From Phycisphaeraceae bacterium (lineage in GTDB: Bacteria; Planctomycetota; Phycisphaerae; Phycisphaerales; Phycisphaeraceae), in NCBI GenBank assembly GCA_028277745.1, contig JANQFR010000006.1:1-45904 (forward strand): a DNA stretch of 45,904 bases, given 5' to 3'. The notes under the pieces were generated by a model. That model saw nothing but the letters and a program-made list of their open reading frames with translations, did no database searches and was not told where the DNA came from. Position numbers and translations under genes: made by a program. Positions 1 through 7,098 of this stretch are shown in pieces. The number at the start of each line of letters is the position of its first letter. The stretch's first letter is position 1.

Positions 1-281
1 ACTCCCGGAAACCATGAGAAAAAGACAACCCCGGCGGCGTCGTTGAGAATCGATTGGAAACCCTGGAAGTCAACGCCATCACCCGGACCCTTCACTACAT
101 CGCCGAACCACACGGCGATGGACGTAGGTTCACGCGCGGGCGTCCGAATGTCAAGCGCACAAATGTGAAATTGTCGGCATGGACTTCGTGATCAATAGTC
201 GATGTACATTCACCATGAGGTGAATCATATTAGGCAGCTAACCAGCAGCCGTCATCAGCTGATCGCTCGTACGGCAAGCTG
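1..281. other. left edge, no supported gene
   Basis: No reading frame here has a recognisable domain or a convincing start. A short plus-strand frame is open from about 18 to 188 but has no start codon in the window and no family resemblance I can name. The stretch lies on the element side of the tRNA-Gly fragment at 1211-1252, so it may belong to an integrated element that continues to the left. Confidence 0.4.
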
Positions 282-524
282 TCAATCACAGCTTTTCAAC
301 CTCTGAAGGAGCTCCGCCACTTGACGACGTATAGCGAGAACCTCCGCCGAGCGTTCACCGTGTTTCATCGCATTCATCCTCGAACGAACCTTGCCCGTCG
401 TGGTTCTCGGGCCGGTCGCTTTTTCCCACGGCCGGTTCCGTCGCGCGGCTTCCTGCAGAGACCGTCGTCCGGCCGGCGTCAATCGGTAAGCCCTGGGTGT
501 CGGCTGAGAGTTGACGTGCGGCAT
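282..524 (-). CDS. small conserved basic protein, GPRT-GK-RSRMNAMKHG type
   Basis: This 80-residue basic protein carries the string GPRTTTGKVRSRMNAMKHG near its middle, preceded by a tract like 'LTPAGRRSLQEAARRNRPW'. I recognise this pattern from small hypothetical proteins in planctomycetes and proteobacteria, often near mobile DNA; its function is unknown. An AGGA lies about 7 bases before the ATG. The first 170 bases overlap the 3' end of the next gene upstream (355-987) in another frame, which is unusually long. The conserved motif makes this frame the more believable one in the overlap. It is the last of three co-directional small genes. Confidence 0.6.
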   Translation of the reverse strand: MPHVNSQPTPRAYRLTPAGRRSLQEAARRNRPWEKATGPRTTTGKVRSRMNAMKHGERSAEVLAIRRQVAELLQRLKSCD

Positions 525-987
525 GGTCGTATCCTAGTTCGTTTGATGGATTTTTTGGAACAGCGGCCGAGTTGGCGCTCAGATTATTCTGAATGATCTG
601 CTGGCCGGCGATATTGGTCTGGGCGAACGTGGTCGGGCGGGAGGTTTTAGCGGACGGGCGGCGGTGCTCGTCCAAGGCTGTCATAAGCCGGCGGAAGGTG
701 TTGCTTGCGCGATCGGCGGCCTCACTGAGCGTACGTGTGTGATTTATGTCTGAGCTATCGGCCATCAGTTGGCTGAGTCGGGCGGCCCGCGCGTGAGCCC
801 ATAAGGCTTCCTTGCCGTGCTGCTTCGACATGGCAAGCATGTGCTCCAACGCGCATGACGCCCGCGGGTGCTGCTCAAACCATGCCTGAAGGCCTTCCAG
901 GCGGTCGGCGGCTGGATTGGATGCGGCGTCTTCTTTGGGCGGCGGCGGTTTTCTTTCGCGCGTGGGACGCGTGGGTTTTCGACTCAT
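355..987 (-). CDS. hypothetical protein, middle gene of a three-gene element-edge operon
   Basis: The product is about 210 residues if it starts at the ATG ending at 987 (MSRKPTRPTR), which overlaps the upstream gene's stop as ATGA and has GGAGG 8 bases before it. The N-terminus is basic and proline-rich. The centre is predicted helical with many Ala, His and Arg, and a segment like 'QTNIAGQQIIQNNL' follows. No function is recognisable. The last 55 codons or so overlap the 282-524 gene in another frame. A TAG in the adjacent frame sits just before that gene's start, so a small frameshift may have lengthened this product. The core frame is fairly secure; the true C-terminus is doubtful. Confidence 0.55.
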   Translation of the reverse strand: MSRKPTRPTRERKPPPPKEDAASNPAADRLEGLQAWFEQHPRASCALEHMLAMSKQHGKEALWAHARAARLSQLMADSSDINHTRTLSEAADRASNTFRRLMTALDEHRRPSAKTSRPTTFAQTNIAGQQIIQNNLSANSAAVPKNPSNELGYDHAARQLSADTQGLPIDAGRTTVSAGSRATEPAVGKSDRPENHDGQGSFEDECDETR

Positions 988-1217
988 TTGGCGCCTCCCC
1001 TCGACGGTTCCAGGAGCCGCCGCACCGCCTCGGCTTTTTCCGCGTCGGTGAGGGGTAGTCGCATGAGGGCCCGGACCGCCTCGGCGAAACCATCGCCGGC
1101 GGGGCTTTGATGTGCGGAATCCGTATTGCTGGTACAAGCACTGGTGCAAGCGCCTGTCGATTCGCCTCTAAGCTCCTGAATTTCAGATGCTTTCGTGCGC
1201 CGCCGGCCGCCTTCCAA
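984..1217 (-). CDS. small hypothetical protein, first gene of the element-edge operon
   Basis: The clearest coding signal is the last 35 codons (EAVRALMRLPLTDAEKAEAVRRLL), an amphipathic helical segment ending at a TGA that forms an ATGA overlap with the next gene. The 5' end is uncertain: the only in-frame start upstream of the conserved part is a TTG at 1215-1217, inside the tRNA-Gly fragment, and the frame stays open beyond it. Integration at the tRNA may have replaced the original start region. The function is unknown, and the pairing with two other small genes suggests mobile-element cargo. Confidence 0.45.
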   Translation of the reverse strand: MEGGRRRTKASEIQELRGESTGACTSACTSNTDSAHQSPAGDGFAEAVRALMRLPLTDAEKAEAVRRLLEPSRGGAK

Positions 1218-1252
1218 GCTGAATGTTGAGGGTTCGAGTCCCTTCGCCCGCT
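1211..1252 (+). pseudogene. 3' half of tRNA-Gly(UCC), probable attachment-site scar
   Basis: From 1211 the sequence reads as the 3' half of a glycine tRNA: anticodon loop CTTCCAA (anticodon TCC), 3' anticodon strand GCTGA, variable loop ATGTT, T-stem GAGGG/CCCTT around TTCGAGT, acceptor strand CGCCCGC and discriminator T. No matching 5' half (GCGGGCG acceptor strand, D-arm) precedes it, and the base pairing stops at the anticodon loop. Integrases that target tRNA genes typically leave such a 3' fragment at the far end of the element and an intact tRNA at the near end. That polarity places the element to the left, covering the small genes at 282-1217. Confidence 0.8.
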
Positions 1253-1514
1253 TTAGACCAACGAGGGGGGTGTGTCATATCGAGCAGTGGGCAGCGCTTT
1301 AGTCATACGTCTGCACCAACCATCTGTGCTTTCAGACGGCGGACATCACTCCTAACCTGAGCCGATCTCCGTCAGGCGCCTATGGCGACTCGCAACGCAT
1401 AGCAGCTCCATGGAGGTCGACGTTATGAAATGTCATCCGGCAACGCCTCGCCTCATCTGAATCGTCGGCGGCCGTTGACTTGCCCCACTCATTCAATCCA
1501 GTGAATCACTCAAC

Positions 1515-2309
1515 ATGGAAGATCCATTCTCAGTTTATCCTGACGCATTCCTTTCGTTGATGATCCCTCTGCACATCGTTTGTGGAGCATTGGGCGCTTT
1601 TGTGCTTTGTCCGCTTGCCGCGTTCGCACCGAAGGGCGGCGCCGTTCATCGCTTGGCCGGGAGGTTGTTGCTGATCGACGTTGTGCTGGTCGCATTGACC
1701 GGGTCGCTCCTTCTGGTCGATCCGCTGTTCATGCTGATCTACTGGCCGGAAGACAGCGCCGCCATGGGATTTACGGACATTTTCCGGTCGGCTCACTATC
1801 CCGAAATGTTCTTCCTTTACCTGGTTGTGACGCTGCTCTACTTCAGCTTTTCCGGTGCGCGTCTATGGGCCCGGGTGGGCCACGGCCATGCTGAACGGGT
1901 CCGCTCCAATTGGCTTGACTGGGGACTGGCCATCGGGATGGGGGGCTTTGCACTGTTCTTTCTGGCGTTAGGCATCCTGGACTGGATACACGCGGATCGG
2001 CTCGCTTCAGATTTCATCGCCGGGCCAACCGTGGTTCTGGCGTTCATCGGATTCGATTTTTACACCTTCGCAGCAAGACCGGCGGTGCATCGATTCCCGT
2101 GGTGGTTCTTACACATGACGAAAATGTTCGTCGTCTGGGCGGGATTGATTGATGCGTTCTGGTGGCGGGTCAGATTAAAAATCATCCCCGCCGAGAACAT
2201 GAATACTGATTTTCACATCGGGACGATACTCTGGCTCGGCTTCACCGCGATAGGGGTGATGGTCTATCGAAGTCACTTCAGGAAAAGCGACCGGAGCAGG
2301 CGCCCTTAG
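1515..2309 (+). CDS. multipass membrane protein, DUF2306-like
   Basis: This 264-residue protein has about seven or eight hydrophobic segments. The N-terminal part, with HIVCGALGAFVL and then GGAVHRLAGRLL, fits the DUF2306-type pattern in which a His-Arg pair follows the first helix hairpin. A later PWWFLHMTKMFVVW segment is aromatic-rich. No catalytic function is established for such proteins. The start at 1515 is preceded by only a weak ribosome-binding site. The gene stands alone between the tRNA fragment and tRNA-Gly(GCC). The coding call is secure; the family assignment is tentative. Confidence 0.75.
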   Translation: MEDPFSVYPDAFLSLMIPLHIVCGALGAFVLCPLAAFAPKGGAVHRLAGRLLLIDVVLVALTGSLLLVDPLFMLIYWPEDSAAMGFTDIFRSAHYPEMFFLYLVVTLLYFSFSGARLWARVGHGHAERVRSNWLDWGLAIGMGGFALFFLALGILDWIHADRLASDFIAGPTVVLAFIGFDFYTFAARPAVHRFPWWFLHMTKMFVVWAGLIDAFWWRVRLKIIPAENMNTDFHIGTILWLGFTAIGVMVYRSHFRKSDRSRRP

Positions 2310-2554
2310 CCCCTACCCCGGTGCGACCCTTTCCATCATCTTCACCCCTCGCCCCCGCGGCCCGCAAAACCCATCGCGCCTCAGCCGTTTTCCAAGGGCC
2401 GCCAAGTGGCCCCCAACTTTGCCATGTGAGGACCCGATGTGTATGCTGTTGGGCCGGCCTCACAAGGAGGAGGTCGGTTGAACCCTGCGCCCCAAACGCC
2501 TCGGCACGAGGTCGACAGGATCATAAGCGACTAAAAAATAAATGACTTAAACAT

Positions 2555-2626
2555 GCGGGTGTAGCTCAGTGGTAGAGCGTCACGTTGCCAACGTGAATGT
2601 CGTGAGTTCGAATCTCATCACCCGCT
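2555..2626 (+). tRNA. tRNA-Gly(GCC)
   Basis: This is a complete cloverleaf of 72 bases: acceptor GCGGGTG/CACCCGC, D-arm GCTC...GAGC, anticodon stem TCACG/CGTGA around TTGCCAA (anticodon GCC at 2587-2589), T-arm GTGAG-TTCGAAT-CTCAT and discriminator T. CCA is not encoded. A terminator hairpin follows 5 bases later. Confidence 0.97.
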
Positions 2627-2631
2627 TTCTT

Positions 2632-2671
2632 AAGCCTCGTTAAGCCATGAGCTTAGCGAGGCTTTTGTTTT
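2632..2671 (+). terminator. intrinsic terminator of tRNA-Gly
   Basis: A 13-pair hairpin (arms AAGCCTCGTTAAG and CTTAGCGAGGCTT, with one G-T pair) has a loop of about 7 bases and runs directly into TTTTGTTTT. It ends transcription of the tRNA just upstream. Confidence 0.85.
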
Positions 2672-2862
2672 GGACCGGCTGGAGCGCCCGCAACAAAGTC
2701 GTCTCTCCGGGTTCAGTCACATGTCCCCCGCACGCCCGCGTTGGCGCCCAAGCACGGCGCCTGCAAACAAACCCTTGCAATCGGGCAACTATTGCTCTAT
2801 TTTGAACAACAGTTTCCTCTCGCGGCGGTTCCCGGATCACGGCTCTGTCTGAAAGGGTGGTC

Positions 2863-4314
2863 ATGAAATTCCTTTTCGTATTTGCGGTTCTTGCGGTCGC
2901 GGCGTCTGTCCACGCGGCGGACCCCAACGAGTTCAACCCCATCGAATTCGATCGCTACAACAACGGCATCTCGAACGATTCCAACGATATGCGCGGCGCG
3001 TACTTCGTCCCAGACAACTACGATCCAAACAAGAGCTACGCGCTGGTGGTCGCTTATCACGGCCTGGGCCGCACCGGGGCGAACAGCACCTATGACGGCC
3101 AGGCGCATCTCACCACGAACAACTTCAACAATCTCCTCGACGCCGCCAAGACGAACGATTTCATCCTCTACGCCCCGCAGACCTATGCGGGCTGGGGGGT
3201 CGACCAGGTCGACAACACCCTCAACGTCGTCGGCCGGCTGAGCCAGCAGTACAACATCGACACCTCGCGGATCTACGCCACCGGGCTCTCGCTTGGGGGT
3301 GGGGCGACGTGGACCGCGATCAGCCAGTACTCGGGCGTCTTTGCCGCCGGCGTCCCCATCGCCGGCGTCAGTACGGTCGGGTTGGGCTGGGCGATCCCCG
3401 CGAACATGACCGACGTGCCTGTTTGGGCGTTCCATGCGGACAACGACCCAACGGTGGGCGTCGCCGCCTCCCGCGACACGCTCAACGCCATCCGCGCCGC
3501 CAACGGCGACCCGGCCTGGGACTACTCCGCCGGCAACGGAAACACCGGCGCGCCTTACTACAGCGACGGCTCCCGCTACTACGAAGACGGCAACCTGCGC
3601 TACACCGAATACGACACCGGCGGGCACAACGTCTGGGGGCGGGCCTACAACGAGGACGCCACCCTCTACCCCTGGATGCTCAGCCAGACCCGAACCGTCG
3701 ACACCCTGCAGGAAGGCCAGACCGTCCGGTTCAACACCGGCTGGAGCAGCCTGACCAAGGAGACGACCGTCGACGGCAAGCACTGGAACAGCATGACCTA
3801 CGGCCTGGGCCAGACCACCGGCATCGTCCGCGCGTTTGCCCGCACCGACGACACCAACACCGCGACCACGCTGATGCTCGAGATCGTCGACAATTTTCAA
3901 AACGACGTCGGGTCCGCGAACACCCCGGTGGTCGATGAGGTCGGCTGGGCCGTCTGGTCGGCCACGAACCCGGCCGTCATGCGCATCCTGGGGCTGACCC
4001 CCGGCGGCGAGTACGACCTGGAGTTCTTCGCCACCGCCGGCGCGGACGGCGCTACGCGATACACGGCTTTCGATGAGTTCGGCAACCCGGTGTCCGGCGT
4101 GCTGGACTACGGCAACAACATCGACGCGACCGTGCTGCTTCAGAGCGTGTTTGCCGACGCGAACGGCGCCCTGACCATCGAGGTCCAGGGCGACGCCCCG
4201 GGCTCGTTCGGTTACGTCAACTGGTTCAGCATCACCGCGGTGACCATCCCCGAGCCCGGCGCCCTGATGCTGTTGCTGCCCGCCGCGGCGTTCTTGATCG
4301 TGCACCGCCGCTGA
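2863..4314 (+). CDS. secreted PHB-depolymerase-like esterase with PEP-CTERM anchor
   Basis: The ATG at 2863 follows GAAAGGG and starts a clear signal peptide (MKFLFVFAVLAVAASVHA). The first 260 residues or so are an alpha/beta hydrolase of the PHB depolymerase/feruloyl esterase type: oxyanion region VVAYHGLGRTG, nucleophile elbow GLSLGGG, acid in HADNDPTV and catalytic His in DTGGHNVW. A beta-rich C-terminal domain of about 170 residues of unknown role follows. The protein ends with IPEPGALMLLLPAAAFLIVHRR-type sequence, a PEP-CTERM sorting signal (PEP, hydrophobic helix, Arg-rich tail). It probably acts at or outside the outer membrane on an ester polymer such as polyhydroxyalkanoate or an acylated polysaccharide; the substrate cannot be read from sequence. 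Confidence 0.88.
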   Translation: MKFLFVFAVLAVAASVHAADPNEFNPIEFDRYNNGISNDSNDMRGAYFVPDNYDPNKSYALVVAYHGLGRTGANSTYDGQAHLTTNNFNNLLDAAKTNDFILYAPQTYAGWGVDQVDNTLNVVGRLSQQYNIDTSRIYATGLSLGGGATWTAISQYSGVFAAGVPIAGVSTVGLGWAIPANMTDVPVWAFHADNDPTVGVAASRDTLNAIRAANGDPAWDYSAGNGNTGAPYYSDGSRYYEDGNLRYTEYDTGGHNVWGRAYNEDATLYPWMLSQTRTVDTLQEGQTVRFNTGWSSLTKETTVDGKHWNSMTYGLGQTTGIVRAFARTDDTNTATTLMLEIVDNFQNDVGSANTPVVDEVGWAVWSATNPAVMRILGLTPGGEYDLEFFATAGADGATRYTAFDEFGNPVSGVLDYGNNIDATVLLQSVFADANGALTIEVQGDAPGSFGYVNWFSITAVTIPEPGALMLLLPAAAFLIVHRR

Positions 4315-4341
4315 CCGACCCCCTCCGCCTGCGCTCCCCGC

Positions 4342-4419
4342 AGCCGCGACGTCCCCGTCGCGGCCGGGTCGCCCTGCGTTTCTCGTCCTGCGGCAGACCG
4401 CGACGGGGACGTCGCGGCT
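4342..4419. repeat. nested palindromic intergenic repeat (REP/BIME-like)
   Basis: Two 22-base arms (4342-4363 and 4398-4419) are perfect reverse complements of each other. Each arm is itself a hairpin, CCGCGACG-TCCC-CGTCGCGG or its complement. The arms are 34 bases apart and lie directly after the PEP-CTERM gene. The nested layout is that of bacterial interspersed palindromic elements. It may also act as a strong RNA hairpin at the end of the upstream transcript. Confidence 0.75.
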
Positions 4420-4433
4420 AACCAAAGACACGC

Positions 4434-4805
4434 ATGCATAAGCGGGGCAAGGGGTTTGCCCGTCCCTTCCCTATGCACGATACACTGACGTCTATGGACG
4501 GCAGGACTCTTGACAACAGGATTCTTGAAGCCATCGACCCGTCCATTCGCCGTCGACGGTGGGTTTTAATAGCCGCCTCCTCAATATGGCCCATCTTTGC
4601 AGTGGCGGGTAACGCGTTCCCTTGGTGGGCGATCTATGCCGCGACGCCCTTGAGTTTGGCGGGCTTCGCGTTTTTCTTCCGTTATTATCTGCGAGCCCAA
4701 AAAAGGTTTAAAAACAATTGTTGTGTTCTGTGTGGGTATGATCTTCGCGCCACATCGGCAGAGCAGCCGTGCCCCGAATGCGGCGCCGATTACCAAAGGG
4801 ATTGA
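4434..4805 (+). CDS. small membrane protein with C-terminal zinc ribbon
   Basis: The product is 123 residues at most; ATGs at 4473 and 4494 are also possible starts and none has a strong ribosome-binding site. Two hydrophobic segments (about residues 43-60 and 66-85) are followed by a zinc-ribbon knuckle pair, CVLCGYDLRAT and CPECG. This CGYDLR...CPECG tail is very common in small planctomycete membrane proteins and supports the taxonomic call. Function is unknown. The stop codon lies inside the first intercistronic repeat (4802 onwards), making this the first gene of the cassette-like array. Confidence 0.75.
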   Translation: MHKRGKGFARPFPMHDTLTSMDGRTLDNRILEAIDPSIRRRRWVLIAASSIWPIFAVAGNAFPWWAIYAATPLSLAGFAFFFRYYLRAQKRFKNNCCVLCGYDLRATSAEQPCPECGADYQRD

Positions 4806-4866
4806 CCACCGACGCCGGCGATGCACAATAAGGTTTACCCGCTGGAAGCCTGTTTCAGTGGGCCGC
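4802..4866 (+). repeat. intercistronic repeat copy 1 of the cassette-like array
   Basis: This copy begins TTGACC, continues CGACGCCGGCGATGCACAATAAGG-like, then CCCGCTGG-AAGCC and a second small hairpin GCC...GGC. It aligns with the copies at 5471, 6176 and 6986. It is the most diverged of the four. CCGGCG and CGCTGG can pair across a 19-base interval. Confidence 0.6.
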
Positions 4867-4900
4867 TGCCGTCGAGTCTATATACGTTTAGGGTGATAGT

Positions 4901-5500
4901 GTGATTGTGTCACGCGCACTGAAATACGTCTACATCGCGATCCCGCGTACGGGGTCGAAGTCGATGTCGAAGTGGCTGGTCGACCATTTCCAGGGGGAGT
5001 GGGTCGGTGAGCACCATGCCTGGCGGGTCCCCGAAGAGTATCGGAGTTACCACGTCTTTACGGTCGTGCGTAATCCATACGAAATCCAGGCCAGTGGCTG
5101 GTTCTTTCAGCCGGTGATCGATCCGCCCCACAAGCCAGAGAGTTATGCCGAGGCCTGTCGTCAGTGGCGATGCCCGGCAGACCAGCCCGCCAGTCAAAAA
5201 CAATTCATTGAATGGTCGGGCGTCTCTCAGATCGTCTACTTTGAGCACCTCCCTGATGGTCTGGCGCAACTGCCTTTTGTCGACCCGGATCACGTGCCGC
5301 CCTTCCCCCACTTGAATGCAGGCGGTTACCGGCCGCCCGGTGATTTTTTCCAGATCATGGCTGACGGCGACGAGGCCCTGGTCTGGAACGGCCTCAAAGA
5401 TGACTTCACTTTCTTAGGCTACGAACGCTTCAACTCGGGCGCCCCAGCCACGCCTAACCAGAAGCTGCAGTTGACCGGCGGCGCCCGGGATGGACAATAG
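4901..5500 (+). CDS. sulfotransferase-family protein
   Basis: This 199-residue protein with a GTG start resembles small bacterial sulfotransferases. AIPRTGSKSM (residues 13-22) matches the 5'-phosphosulfate-binding loop and TVVRNPYE the 3'-phosphate-binding Arg motif. Such enzymes move sulfate from PAPS to a sugar or other hydroxyl acceptor; the acceptor is not predictable. The last dozen codons (ending NQKLQLTGGARDGQ) run into the downstream repeat, as in genes captured as cassettes, so the native C-terminus may be shorter. It is a single gene with no functional partner beside it. Confidence 0.75.
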   Translation: MIVSRALKYVYIAIPRTGSKSMSKWLVDHFQGEWVGEHHAWRVPEEYRSYHVFTVVRNPYEIQASGWFFQPVIDPPHKPESYAEACRQWRCPADQPASQKQFIEWSGVSQIVYFEHLPDGLAQLPFVDPDHVPPFPHLNAGGYRPPGDFFQIMADGDEALVWNGLKDDFTFLGYERFNSGAPATPNQKLQLTGGARDGQ

Positions 5501-5532
5501 ACTTGCCGGTTGGGAGCCCGCTTGCGTGGGCG
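5471..5532 (+). repeat. intercistronic repeat copy 2
   Basis: The copy holds TTGACCGGC, then GGCGCCCGGGATGGACAATA, then GCCGGTTGGGAGCCCGC and a GCCC...GGGC hairpin. TTGACCGGC pairs with GCCGGTTGG along its full length if G-T pairs are allowed. Its 5' part encodes the C-terminal tail of the sulfotransferase. A CTAAC lies about 18 bases upstream of the TTGACC. Confidence 0.7.
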
Positions 5533-5566
5533 ATCGGAAACGGATCCTTTCACTTTTGGGGCACGC

Positions 5567-6148
5567 ATGTCCGTCGGGCAAGCTTGGAATCGAATAGCGC
5601 AGTGGCACGAGCAACACTGTCCTGCTGGCGTGTTTCAACTGAATCCGGGGGCTTCGCAATCCGACATCGCCGAGGTCGAGGCGGTGACCGGCCAGACGTT
5701 CCCGGAAGATGTACGCGAATCATTCCGCCGTCACAATGGTGGCGCAACCGACACAACATGGCTTCTCTGGTACGGTGAATTGCTCGATCTCAACGATGTG
5801 ATTGAGCAATGGAAGATGTACCGACAGATGCAGGAGACACAAGGTTACGGGGTCGGTGAAGATTGGCGACCCCATGCCCTGATTGGACCGGCTAAACCCA
5901 TTTGGTGGAATACTTCTCGCATTCACCTGACCGACAACAGCGGAGAGCATCTCACCATCGATCTTGACCCTCCTGATGACGGCCATCTCGGCCAAATCAT
6001 TTATCATGATCATGAGATTGGGCCGACCGAAGTGCTCGCTGCATCTTGGTTGGAGTTGCTGGAGCAGATTGCGAACGATCTCGAAGCTGGCAAGTACGTT
6101 TACGACGATGAAGAAATGACAGTTGCACCACCGGGGATGTTCTCATGA
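5567..6148 (+). CDS. SMI1/KNR4 (SUKH) family protein
   Basis: The start at 5567 (MSVGQAWNRI) follows GGGG and lies downstream of the repeat; an earlier in-frame ATG at 5510 falls inside repeat sequence. The 193-residue product has the SMI1/KNR4 pattern: NPGASQSDIAEVEAVTGQTFP, then a helix ending RRHNGG, and a C-terminal DLDPPDDGHLGQII segment followed by a helix. SUKH proteins often act as immunity proteins against polymorphic or contact-dependent toxins, but many stand alone. No toxin is adjacent, so the role is open. It is one of the single-gene units separated by the repeats. Confidence 0.85.
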   Translation: MSVGQAWNRIAQWHEQHCPAGVFQLNPGASQSDIAEVEAVTGQTFPEDVRESFRRHNGGATDTTWLLWYGELLDLNDVIEQWKMYRQMQETQGYGVGEDWRPHALIGPAKPIWWNTSRIHLTDNSGEHLTIDLDPPDDGHLGQIIYHDHEIGPTEVLAASWLELLEQIANDLEAGKYVYDDEEMTVAPPGMFS

Positions 6149-6175
6149 ATAACGCTCTCTAACCTCCGGCGGACG

Positions 6176-6239
6176 TTGGCCGACGACGCACGTGTTGGAT
6201 GACAGACTTGCTGGTTGGGAGCCGCTGCTGCGGACGGCT
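6176..6239 (+). repeat. intercistronic repeat copy 3
   Basis: The copy contains TTGGCCGACGACGC, TTGGATGACAGACTTG, CTGGTTGGGAGCC and then a CCGCTGCTGCGG hairpin with AGCCG...CGGCT flanks. It is closest to copy 2 over the shared block ACTTGCYGGTTGGGAGCC. A CTAACC lies about 17 bases upstream, as in copy 2. Confidence 0.7.
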
Positions 6240-6279
6240 GACAATCAAGCTTTAATCGTTCGCTGACCAAGGGGCCTCT

Positions 6280-6978
6280 ATGGCGAGCAGGAAAGAACTC
6301 GGCCGGATTTGGTTTAAAGGCAATCCGTGGCCTAAAGGACATGCGGTCACGACATTTGAATGGACCGCACGCGTCGAGCGTGCAACCGGAATCTGGTTTG
6401 ACCTCCATCTCACGACAGCCAACTACTATGCGGAAGACCCTCCGTCCGGACCGGATTCCCGCGAAGAAGACGGAGATGATGACGAATCTGACTGGGAATC
6501 GAAAACCGTTTGGTGCAACTACCATTCATGCACGCTCTCATCGACGTATTGGCCTGGCTGTGCGTTTGGCTTTCTCGCAGGATCGAAAGACGACCCGCTC
6601 GATCTGGCTAAGATCGGCGGCAAGACTTTCGCGTTTGATGACGATCCCAATGATCTCTGCCTTCCAAGGCCATTTGGGATTTACTTAACAGGGCACGACG
6701 CCGTATCGGGGCACCGGGTTCGGTTCAAACGCGAACCGAAAAAACGCACATACAGAGTTACATGGTCGGGCAGAATTGCGCTCGCCTACGCGGGCTCCGA
6801 CGATTTCGAGTACGACTTCGACGCGAAGATTGGCGGCGTTTCTTTTGGCGGCATTCAATTCCCGCCGGGCGTCTCGAACCAGGACGCCCAGAGCCTCGCC
6901 GCACCGTTTCTTGCCGACCCATACAAGCATTGGAAGTTGCGAAAAACAAAGACAGGGGTTCGCCTTGTCCCCAAGTAA
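6280..6978 (+). CDS. hypothetical protein, third cassette-like unit
   Basis: This 232-residue protein starts at MASRKELGRI. It is acidic in the middle (a Glu/Asp run near residue 68) and rich in aromatic residues, with beta-strand-like segments and no signal peptide or membrane helix. A WSGRIALAYAG...YDFDAKIGGVSFGG stretch near the C-terminus could be a beta sandwich. I recognise no family. The codon pattern is convincing, and the gene is bracketed by repeat copies 3 and 4. Confidence 0.7.
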   Translation: MASRKELGRIWFKGNPWPKGHAVTTFEWTARVERATGIWFDLHLTTANYYAEDPPSGPDSREEDGDDDESDWESKTVWCNYHSCTLSSTYWPGCAFGFLAGSKDDPLDLAKIGGKTFAFDDDPNDLCLPRPFGIYLTGHDAVSGHRVRFKREPKKRTYRVTWSGRIALAYAGSDDFEYDFDAKIGGVSFGGIQFPPGVSNQDAQSLAAPFLADPYKHWKLRKTKTGVRLVPK

Positions 6979-6985
6979 GCCGCCG

Positions 6986-7050
6986 TTGACCGGCGACGCC
7001 CCACAATGGATAATCCATTTACCGGTCAAGAGCCCGCTTTTTCGAACGAC
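6986..7050 (+). repeat. intercistronic repeat copy 4
   Basis: This copy shows the structure best. TTGACCGG (6986-6993) and CCGGTCAA (7022-7029) are a perfect inverted pair, and between them ATGGAT-A-ATCCAT (7006-7018) is a second perfect palindrome. AGCCCGC follows as in copy 2. The base changes relative to copy 2 keep the outer stem paired. Confidence 0.75.
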
Positions 7051-7098
7051 TGGCAGCCGCGCCTTTTTCGCGAGCTGCCATTATAGGATCGTCACCCC

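Noticed and set aside
1425..1460. 11-codon frame with GGAGG 8 bases upstream, a possible leader peptide
   Set aside because: There is no attenuator-like structure after it and no amino-acid pattern; a good ribosome-binding site alone is not enough.
2797..4431. Long minus-strand open frame opposite the PEP-CTERM esterase
   Set aside because: The translation is Val/Gly/Asp-rich and domain-free, while the plus frame has a signal peptide, catalytic motifs and an anchor.
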